Assembly: GCA_028866275.1 (NCBI GenBank)
Contig: JAGWIK010000012.1
Span: forward strand, 1 to 64,000
Source: Alphaproteobacteria bacterium
GTDB lineage: Bacteria; Pseudomonadota; Alphaproteobacteria; UBA9219
DNA: 64,000 nt
Direction of reading: 5' to 3'
Shown: positions 57,835 to 64,000 of the stretch, piece after piece
Numbering within the stretch: position 1 is the first letter of the stretch
Layout of the letters: every line of letters begins with the position of its first letter
The notes under the pieces: generated by a model
Told to the model about the DNA's origin: nothing
What the model saw: the letters and a program-made list of their open reading frames with translations, nothing else
Databases searched by the model: none
Translations under genes and position numbers: made by a program

Positions 57835-58956
57835 TCAATCTTTTCTTTCCGCCAGCCATGCGGCGATCGCGGGCCAGTTTTCCTTAAGCGCGCGCGTGCC
57901 CATAAACAGCCCGATATGGCCACCTTCGGCCAGCGTTTGGACGGTTTTTTCCGGCGGCGTGCCGAAAAATTGTGTCGCGTTGAATACCTGGGGCGCAGGC
58001 GTGATGTCGTCGCGCGAACCGGCCAGCAGGTACAAAGGGCAGGTGATGCCTTGTGGTTTGACGGTGCGGCCCAGCGCGACGAATTCGCCTTTGGCAAAGC
58101 GGTTTTCCTTGAATAACTGCTGCACCGCCTGCAAATACCACCGGCCCGGCAAATTGAGGGTATATTCGTACCAGCGTTCGAAATTTTCGTTGCGTTGAAC
58201 GAAGCCGGGATCGTCGATATTTTCGTACAAGGTCACATATTTTTTGACCATATGTTCTTCGGGATGCATGCTTTTGAAACCTTCGAGCATGAAGGCCCCT
58301 TTCAACAGGCCGCCGCCCGCCGCCACCAGATTTTCATAAAAATGCATCGGCAAATCGTCGGCCAGTTCGCGGATGCCGCCATTGCCCGCTTGCGTATCCA
58401 GCGGCGATCCGGCGCAAACCAGCGCTGTAACCTGTTGCGGGAATCGCGCGGCATACAGCGACGCCATCCACCCGCCCTGACACAAGCCGATCAGATTCGC
58501 GCGCCCGCCGATTTCACCGACCGCGACATGCAGTTCGGCTAGATAATTGTCGATGTCGTAATCTTTCATCGCCATATCGGCGCTGCGCCAATCGGTGGCG
58601 TAAACTTTTGTCAGCCCGTTATTTAAAAGAGTTTCGATCAGGCTTTGTCCTTGATGAAAATCGGCGATGACGGAGGTGTGTCCGGCATAGGGCGGCAATA
58701 CCAAAGTCGGCACTTCATCCGCGCGCGGCGTTATGGAGAAATCGCGCAACGTATGGGTGTGCAGATCACAAACAATTTTATTGGCCGTCGCCCATTCCGG
58801 TTTGGGCCTGACGATTTCCGTCTGCACGACTTCCCGAAAGAATTTCAGGTTTTTCTCGGCGATGCCGACGCTTTCCTTTTCCATCGCCAACGCCATGCCG
58901 ACAGGCCAGAAAAACGGGCTTTCGATGCCGGAAAAGGGATTTTCTTGCGTGGTCAT
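57835..58956 (-). CDS. PhaC-like alpha/beta hydrolase
   Basis: A 373-residue protein. The nucleophile elbow GLCQGGW carries Cys159 in place of Ser, the lipase-box variant of polyhydroxyalkanoate synthases. The downstream Asp lies in AGSRDDITP and the His in EGGHIGLFMG. LVLPPYAGHTSVIADF and VYATDWRSADMAMKDYDIDNYL also match the PhaC pattern (the segment after strand 5). It may be a short class III-like PHA synthase or a PHA-related depolymerase/acyltransferase. The bdhA and patatin genes at 3.5-5.5 kb fit a PHB-making cell. No phaE or phaR partner is adjacent. Confidence 0.78.
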   Translation of the reverse strand: MTTQENPFSGIESPFFWPVGMALAMEKESVGIAEKNLKFFREVVQTEIVRPKPEWATANKIVCDLHTHTLRDFSITPRADEVPTLVLPPYAGHTSVIADFHQGQSLIETLLNNGLTKVYATDWRSADMAMKDYDIDNYLAELHVAVGEIGGRANLIGLCQGGWMASLYAARFPQQVTALVCAGSPLDTQAGNGGIRELADDLPMHFYENLVAAGGGLLKGAFMLEGFKSMHPEEHMVKKYVTLYENIDDPGFVQRNENFERWYEYTLNLPGRWYLQAVQQLFKENRFAKGEFVALGRTVKPQGITCPLYLLAGSRDDITPAPQVFNATQFFGTPPEKTVQTLAEGGHIGLFMGTRALKENWPAIAAWLAERKD

Positions 58957-59044
58957 GACAAAACTCCTGTGACAGGAAGGGCGGGGACGGCATCTTGCGC
59001 CTGTTCGGCGTGCTTTTTCAAGTTGCGTCGGCTATAACAGGCAA

Positions 59045-59896
59045 ATGAACATGCAACCCTACACATTGATCGAATCGTCCGGCGCGCCGTTGCCGCTGGT
59101 TGTCGATTCGCCGCATAGCGGGCGCATCTACCCCGTCGATTTCGAATTTTCCTGCCCTCTGCCATTGTTGCGGCAGGCCGAAGACGCCTTTGTCGACGAA
59201 CTTGTCGCGGGCGCGGCGACGGCGGGGGCCGCCGTGCTGATGGCGGAATTTCCGCGCGCGATGATCGACCCTAATCGCGCGGCCGATGATATCGACCCTT
59301 CCATTGTCGACGGCGCGTGGGACGCGCCCTTGTCGCCGACGCCGATGACGCTGCAGGGCTATGGCCTTGTGCGCCGCCTGTGCCGCAACGGCGTCGTCTT
59401 GTACAAAGCGCCGTTGCCGGCGGCGGAAATAAAACGGCGTATCGATGTTTATTACCAACCCTATCATGATTGTTTGCGCGGTCTGGTCGCGGCGCGGCTG
59501 GCGGCGCACGATCTCTGTTATCTTGTCAACGCGCATTCGATGCCTGATCGTGTGGATAACGGCGTGGCCCGCGCCGATTTCATTCTCGGCGACCGCGACG
59601 GGACAAGCTGCGACCCTGCCTTCACGCGCCGCGCGCAAAAACTGTTACAGGATATGGGCTATCGCGTTGTTTTGAACGATCCGTATAAAGGCCGCGAAAT
59701 CGTGCAACGCTATGGCCGCGCGGGGCAGGGGGCGCAGGCCTTGCAGATCGAAATCAACCGCCGCCTTTATCTGAACGAAAAAACAGGCGAAAAAAACAAC
59801 CTGTTCGACCGGTTGCGTGTCGATATGGACGCGTTTTTCCGCGCATTGGCCGATTCGATCGCGGACGAAAACCGCGATCGTCTGGCCGCGGAATGA
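59045..59896 (+). CDS. N-formylglutamate amidohydrolase family protein
   Basis: A 283-residue protein starting PLPLVVDSPHSGRIYPVDFEF, the family's metal-binding opening (SPHSG). AEDAFVDELV follows, then a conserved NAHSMPD, and a DPYKGREIVQRYGRAGQGAQALQIEINRRLYLNE block near the end. These zinc hydrolases release glutamate from N-formylglutamate in histidine breakdown (HutG), but many alphaproteobacterial members are stand-alone. No hut genes are nearby, so the pathway is uncertain. It is divergent from the PhaC-like gene. Confidence 0.88.
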   Translation: MNMQPYTLIESSGAPLPLVVDSPHSGRIYPVDFEFSCPLPLLRQAEDAFVDELVAGAATAGAAVLMAEFPRAMIDPNRAADDIDPSIVDGAWDAPLSPTPMTLQGYGLVRRLCRNGVVLYKAPLPAAEIKRRIDVYYQPYHDCLRGLVAARLAAHDLCYLVNAHSMPDRVDNGVARADFILGDRDGTSCDPAFTRRAQKLLQDMGYRVVLNDPYKGREIVQRYGRAGQGAQALQIEINRRLYLNEKTGEKNNLFDRLRVDMDAFFRALADSIADENRDRLAAE

Positions 59897-59967
59897 TTTT
59901 TTGGTGTTTCCCCCGTTCGTGAAGCGGGCTACAAGAAAAAGCCGTATTCTTGTCTTGCAAGGCTGCC

Positions 59968-62544
59968 ATGCGTCTTTTGTCCACCATCCTGTCTTTATTG
60001 CTGCTCGTCGCCGGTATCGGCGCCGTGGCCGCTATCGAGATTTATGATCATTACAGCCAGAACCTGCCCGACTACGCCTATCTGAAAACCTATCAGCCGC
60101 CGACGCTCAGCCGCATCTATGCCGACGATGGGCGCATGATGGCCGTGGTGGCGGAACAGCAACGGCTGTTCGTGCCTATCGCCGCCATCCCGACGCTGGT
60201 CAAGGGCGCGTTCCTGTCCGCCGAAGACGCCGATTTCTATCATCACGGCGGGGTCGATCCTTCCGGCATCATCCGCGCGGCTTTTATCGACTTCATCAAT
60301 CTGGGGCGCGGACGGCACCCGATGGGCGCGTCGACCATCACGCAGCAGGTTGCCAAAAACATGCTGCTGACCAACGAAGTGTCGATTGCGCGCAAAATCC
60401 GCGAAGCGATCCTTGCGACGCGGCTGGAAAAGATACTCAGCAAAGACCGCATTCTTGAAATTTACCTGAATGAAATTTTTCTCGGCGACCATTCCTATGG
60501 CGTCGCTGCGGCTGCTTTGAATTATTTCGGCAAATCGCTGGATGAATTGACGGTGGCGCAGGCTGCCTATCTGGCGGCGTTGCCCAAGGCGCCCAATAAC
60601 TACAACCCGGTGCGCGACCACGCCGCCGCGGTGGCGCGCCGCAACTGGGTCATTCAACGCATGGCCGATAACGGCTATATTACGCAGGAACAAGCGGTGG
60701 AAGCGCAGGCCGATCCATTGGTTGCGCAAACGCCGCAGGATGACGATTCCGTTTCCGCCGATTATTTTTCGGAAGAAGTGCGCCGCGAGCTCATCGCCAA
60801 ATTCGGCGAAGATGAAGTGATGGGCGGCGGCCTCGCGGTCAAGACCAGTTTGAACCCGTATCTGCAAGCTGCGGCGACCAAGGCATTGCGCGACGGGCTT
60901 ATCGCCTATGACCGGCGCGAACAGGGATGGCGCGGGCCGGTGGCGCATCTGGACGGTTTTGCCGACTGGCAGAATAAGTTGAAACATATTGTCGCGCCGC
61001 CGGGCGGCGAAGCGTGGAAACTCGCCCTGGTGACGGATTTGAAACGCGACAAAGCCGACATCGCCTTCGCCGACGGCACGCGCGGCTTTATGCCGTGGAG
61101 CGAATTAAGCTGGGCGCGCCGCCAGACAGGCGACGATACGTTCGGGCCGCCGGTACATAGCCCCGCCGATGTGCTGCAAAAGGGCGACGTCGTGATGGTC
61201 GAAGCGGTCAAAACCGACGCCAAGGGCAAAGCCTATCCGGCGGATGCCTATACGTTGCGGCAAGTGCCGGTGGTCGAAGGCGCGATTGTCGCGCTTGACC
61301 CGCATACGGGCCGCGTTTTCGCGCTCAGCGGCGGGTTCAGCGATAAAATCAGCCAGTTCGACCGCGCCACGCAAGCGTTGCGCCAACCGGGGTCGTCCTT
61401 CAAGCCGTTCGTCTATATGGATGCGCTGGATCACGGCTTTACGCCGGCCAGTCTGGTGATGGATGCGCCCTTCAGCCTGCCGCAAGGGCCGGGCCTGCCG
61501 TTATGGCATCCGGAAAATTATGATGATGAAGATTTCGGGCCGACGCCGTTGCGCGTGGGCTTGGAAAAATCGCAAAATGTCATGACCGTGCGCATCGCCA
61601 ACGCCATCGGCATGGACTCCGTCATCGCCTATGCCAAGAAATTCGGCATTGTCGACGATATGCCGCCTTATCTGTCTTTCGCGCTGGGGGCCAAGGAAAC
61701 CACGCCTTTGCGCCTTGTCACCGCCTATGGAATGATCGTCAACGGCGGCAAGAAAATCACGCCGACGCTGATCGACCGCGTGCAGGATCGCGACGGCAAA
61801 ACGATCTGGCGCGCCGACAACCGGGATTGCACCGGCTGCCAATCGGCGGGGTGGACGCCGCAATTATTGCCGCCCGATATTCCCGACACCCGCGAACAGA
61901 TCGAAGACCCGCGGACGGCGTACCAGATGGTGCATATTCTGGAAGGCGTGGTCCAGCGCGGCACGGGGCGCAGCCTGCGCGACATCGACTTTCCGCTGGC
62001 AGGCAAAACGGGCACGACCAACGACAGCAAGGACGCGTGGTTCATCGGCTTCACGCCTGATCTGGTGTGCGGCGTTTATGTCGGGTTTGATAACCCGCGC
62101 ACGCTGGGCAAGCACGAAACCGGGGCCAGCGTCGCCATACCGATTTTCCGCGCCTTTATCACGCAGGCAATCAAGGGCAAAGCGCCGATTCCGTTCCGCG
62201 AACCGCCGGGGCTGCGCATGGTGCGCGTCGACCCCGAAACCGAAAATCTGGCCCCGCCATCCGACAAGAACGCGATTTGGGAAGCCTTTATCCCCGGCAC
62301 GGAACCCAAACCGGGCGAAGTCCGCCCCGTGCTGGACGGCAGCGTGACCGACGCCAACGCGACGATACCGTCGGGCATGCCGGCGGTGGCCACGCCGGTT
62401 GCCGGCATGACAGCCGGTTCCGGCGGAGGAAGCGGCGAAAATACCGCCCCCCCCGACGCCATGACCCCTGCTACGGCTCCGGCCATGCCGCCGCCCGCCA
62501 CGGCGCCCCAGCCTTCAATCACGGGCACGGGCGGGTTGTATTAA
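59968..62544 (+). CDS. mrcA: Penicillin-binding protein 1A (class A)
   Basis: An 858-residue bifunctional peptidoglycan synthase with one N-terminal transmembrane helix (residues 4-23). The glycosyltransferase has catalytic Glu86 in SAEDADFYHHGG, with MGASTITQQVAKN and RKIREA following. An OB-like insert (about 335-410) is typical of PBP1a. The transpeptidase has Ser476-x-x-Lys479 (GSSFKPF), LEKSQN and Lys680-Thr-Gly. The C-terminal 70 residues are Pro/Ala/Gly/Thr rich. The start at 59968 gives the proper membrane anchor. The ponA-prfB neighbourhood is conserved in this class, with one gene inserted here. Confidence 0.96.
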   Translation: MRLLSTILSLLLLVAGIGAVAAIEIYDHYSQNLPDYAYLKTYQPPTLSRIYADDGRMMAVVAEQQRLFVPIAAIPTLVKGAFLSAEDADFYHHGGVDPSGIIRAAFIDFINLGRGRHPMGASTITQQVAKNMLLTNEVSIARKIREAILATRLEKILSKDRILEIYLNEIFLGDHSYGVAAAALNYFGKSLDELTVAQAAYLAALPKAPNNYNPVRDHAAAVARRNWVIQRMADNGYITQEQAVEAQADPLVAQTPQDDDSVSADYFSEEVRRELIAKFGEDEVMGGGLAVKTSLNPYLQAAATKALRDGLIAYDRREQGWRGPVAHLDGFADWQNKLKHIVAPPGGEAWKLALVTDLKRDKADIAFADGTRGFMPWSELSWARRQTGDDTFGPPVHSPADVLQKGDVVMVEAVKTDAKGKAYPADAYTLRQVPVVEGAIVALDPHTGRVFALSGGFSDKISQFDRATQALRQPGSSFKPFVYMDALDHGFTPASLVMDAPFSLPQGPGLPLWHPENYDDEDFGPTPLRVGLEKSQNVMTVRIANAIGMDSVIAYAKKFGIVDDMPPYLSFALGAKETTPLRLVTAYGMIVNGGKKITPTLIDRVQDRDGKTIWRADNRDCTGCQSAGWTPQLLPPDIPDTREQIEDPRTAYQMVHILEGVVQRGTGRSLRDIDFPLAGKTGTTNDSKDAWFIGFTPDLVCGVYVGFDNPRTLGKHETGASVAIPIFRAFITQAIKGKAPIPFREPPGLRMVRVDPETENLAPPSDKNAIWEAFIPGTEPKPGEVRPVLDGSVTDANATIPSGMPAVATPVAGMTAGSGGGSGENTAPPDAMTPATAPAMPPPATAPQPSITGTGGLY

Positions 62545-62630
62545 CGCGCTTAATGGCTCGTAAACAAACAATATTTCTCGGTTCTTTGCGTTGATTGGCG
62601 GTTTATCAACGTGAAATTAATTTTGCCGTG

Positions 62631-62636
62631 TATAAT
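62631..62636 (+). promoter_or_regulatory. TATAAT -10 element upstream of the 410-aa frame's inner start
   Basis: A perfect TATAAT preceded by GCCGTG lies 34 nt before the ATG at 62670. A -35 is not obvious. Because it falls inside the longer open frame, it favours the shorter protein start. Confidence 0.4.
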
Positions 62637-62669
62637 GCCCTATATTTTATTAAATATGGGCGTCGCGGT

Positions 62670-63827
62670 ATGGGCAGATATTCTCGACCAAAAGACTCTT
62701 ATCCGGGAACGACAGCGTTGCCGCCGGGTTTGTTTCCGCCGCCTTTTTTCAGTTCCGGCGGCAATATTTTCGGCGCGCCCTGGAAAAATCATTTCGAAGA
62801 GGCGAGAAACCTTCATCTGCACATAGCGCCGGAACGGGAATGGATCCAGTCCAGCCGCGAGAGCCGCCGGGAAGCCATCGGCGAATCTTTCCCCGATGTT
62901 CGCGATTATGTAGTGCCGCGCCTTATATCCTCCGTTAACGCTGCGGTGATGCTGCGGCCTTTATGGGACTTCCAGTCCGTCGCCTGCCTGCCGGAAATCG
63001 CCGCCGATATCGGCGTTTTGATGTCGGCCATCACTAAGACATTCGATGCGGAAAGAAACGGGGGTGCCCCGGCATTCAAACATGTGCGTTCCGATTTTCG
63101 CGAAGTTTGCGAAGGAATCGACGGGCATAAACGCCGGCATGTGCATTTGGCGGGATGGTACGCCAAGTGCCAGACTTTTCTGGCGCATCAGGAAAGACGC
63201 GCGCGTTCTCAAAAACCCGGCGAAGAATACAAGCAGGCCAAATGGGTTTATCACCAGATTGTGACCGAGGAACCTCGCGCCGGCGGCGGGGTCAGGAAAA
63301 TTCTTACGCCTCAATTTGAATTGCGGTGCAGGGACACGGAGCAAGTCGTGTTCCGTTCGCACATTATGCTGGGACGGCGCGAGCATATCGCCGCCGTCGG
63401 CGTTTTCGGCAAATTGCTGGCCGACACCGTCGGCGTTATGCGCAAATTGAATTATGACGCCGCGCACGATCTGCCGATCGATTTTGCCGCTGCCGTGCGC
63501 GCGCTCGCCCCGCATTTGCCGGGGCCCGAAATCCCGGGCGTGCCGACACCGCTGACCCTGTTGAATGAACGCATAGAAATAATGCGCGTAGCGGCCAAGT
63601 CGATTGACGAGAGCGTTTTAGACGAGCTTCAGCAGTCGATTGCGCGGTTGCGCGCCCATTTCATGGTTCTGGGCGAACCTGCCGACAGGTTGAGCCCGGT
63701 GTTGGGGATGCCGGCGCATGAAAGGCACGATTTTTATAAGGCCGTCTACGCGCCGTTAAAAAAATCAGCCCGCCCCGGTGCCGACCCGTCACTTGGGCGC
63801 GTCCCCGGGCAGCTTTCGCTGCTATAA
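62670..63827 (+). CDS. Hypothetical protein, about 385 aa
   Basis: This protein is not recognised. It starts MGRYSRPKDSYPG, then has a Pro/Phe-rich segment PPGLFPPPFFSSGG, followed by a long, mostly helical and basic body with ARNLHLHIAPEREW, HKRRHVHLAGWYAKCQTFLAHQERRARSQK and a terminal QLSLL. There is no signal peptide or membrane helix. A longer reading from 62595 adds 25 residues but would overlap the TATAAT element. It sits between PBP1A and prfB, genes that are normally neighbours. Confidence 0.6.
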   Translation: MGRYSRPKDSYPGTTALPPGLFPPPFFSSGGNIFGAPWKNHFEEARNLHLHIAPEREWIQSSRESRREAIGESFPDVRDYVVPRLISSVNAAVMLRPLWDFQSVACLPEIAADIGVLMSAITKTFDAERNGGAPAFKHVRSDFREVCEGIDGHKRRHVHLAGWYAKCQTFLAHQERRARSQKPGEEYKQAKWVYHQIVTEEPRAGGGVRKILTPQFELRCRDTEQVVFRSHIMLGRREHIAAVGVFGKLLADTVGVMRKLNYDAAHDLPIDFAAAVRALAPHLPGPEIPGVPTPLTLLNERIEIMRVAAKSIDESVLDELQQSIARLRAHFMVLGEPADRLSPVLGMPAHERHDFYKAVYAPLKKSARPGADPSLGRVPGQLSLL

Positions 63828-63888
63828 TCCTTGCCCTTGACGCGGAAATCGGGCATGCATGCGGCCTGTTTTGATCTGGATATGATTC

Positions 63889-64000
63889 ATGCGCGCCGAA
63901 ACCCAATCAGCCATAGCAGCCATCGAAAAATCGATGAACCTGCTGAGGAGGCATCTTTGACTATGATGTCGCCGTTACCCGCCTCGACGAACTGAACGCG
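63889..64000 (+). CDS. prfB: Peptide chain release factor 2, 5' part, with programmed frameshift
   Basis: The zero frame reads MRAETQSAIAAIEKSMNLLRRHL and stops at TGA 63958-63960. Shifting +1 at CTT-TGA-C continues as DYDVAVTRLDELNA to the window edge, which is the RF2 N-terminus (helix pair, then DWD-type segment). RF2 recognises UGA and UAA stop codons; low RF2 lets ribosomes pause and slip, completing the protein, so it autoregulates. The gene is cut by the window end after 37 codons. Confidence 0.93.
63946..63961 (+). promoter_or_regulatory. prfB +1 programmed frameshift site
   Basis: AGGAGG (63946-63951) acts as an internal Shine-Dalgarno three bases before CTT (63955-63957), followed by TGA C. 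The spacing and the CTT TGA C slip sequence equal those known for E. coli prfB (AGGGGG TAT CTT TGA C). Confidence 0.93.

Overview
The window is a GC-rich chromosomal segment (about 60% GC by eye) from an alphaproteobacterium. The support is clade-typical gene content and order: a CcrM-type GANTC methyltransferase beside rnhB, the divergent pair dciA-dsbA-smc / mutY, a DUF4167 protein, dapF-ftsY, a ponA-like PBP followed by prfB, and an rRNA operon of the form 16S-tRNA-Ile-tRNA-Ala-23S-5S. I cannot name the genus; a deep-branching or Micavibrio-like lineage is only a guess. No insertion sequence, prophage or CRISPR array was seen.

Layout. 1-6.6 kb: a truncated lipoprotein alpha/beta hydrolase, a type V autotransporter, 3-hydroxybutyrate dehydrogenase, a patatin and an aldo/keto reductase. 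7.1-21.5 kb: a one-direction accessory block with two unknown proteins, a glycosyltransferase-sulfotransferase fusion, a degenerate receiver and a receiver remnant, then three very large proteins and a HAD hydrolase. 21.5-28.8 kb: LigB dioxygenase, two small membrane proteins, a PiT phosphate transporter, gph, glmU, two surface glycosyltransferases and sodB. 28.9-42.9 kb: conserved core (smc, dsbA-like, dciA, mutY, ccrM, an MFS pump, rnhB, DUF4167, dapF, ftsY, amn). 43-51.6 kb: TPR/GT9-like proteins, a split rplKA / rplJ-(phd)-rplL ribosomal cluster, and a PA0069-type radical SAM enzyme. 51.7-57.8 kb: the rRNA operon and tRNA-Tyr on the minus strand. 57.8-64 kb: a PhaC-like hydrolase, an N-formylglutamate amidohydrolase, PBP1A, an unknown protein, and the start of prfB with its programmed +1 frameshift.

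The most interesting locus is 10.9-20.4 kb, three tightly coupled genes. The second (1132 aa) carries a complete RNase J-type metallo-beta-lactamase/beta-CASP core inside long extensions. The third (1245 aa) aligns by eye along its N-terminal half with exonuclease I (SbcB), including motifs I and II. The first (782 aa) is unrecognised. A 5'-end-type RNA nuclease fold coupled to a 3'-5' DNA exonuclease fold, both about twice normal size, is not an arrangement I know. It is the best candidate here for an undescribed nucleic-acid-processing or defence system; the function is inference.
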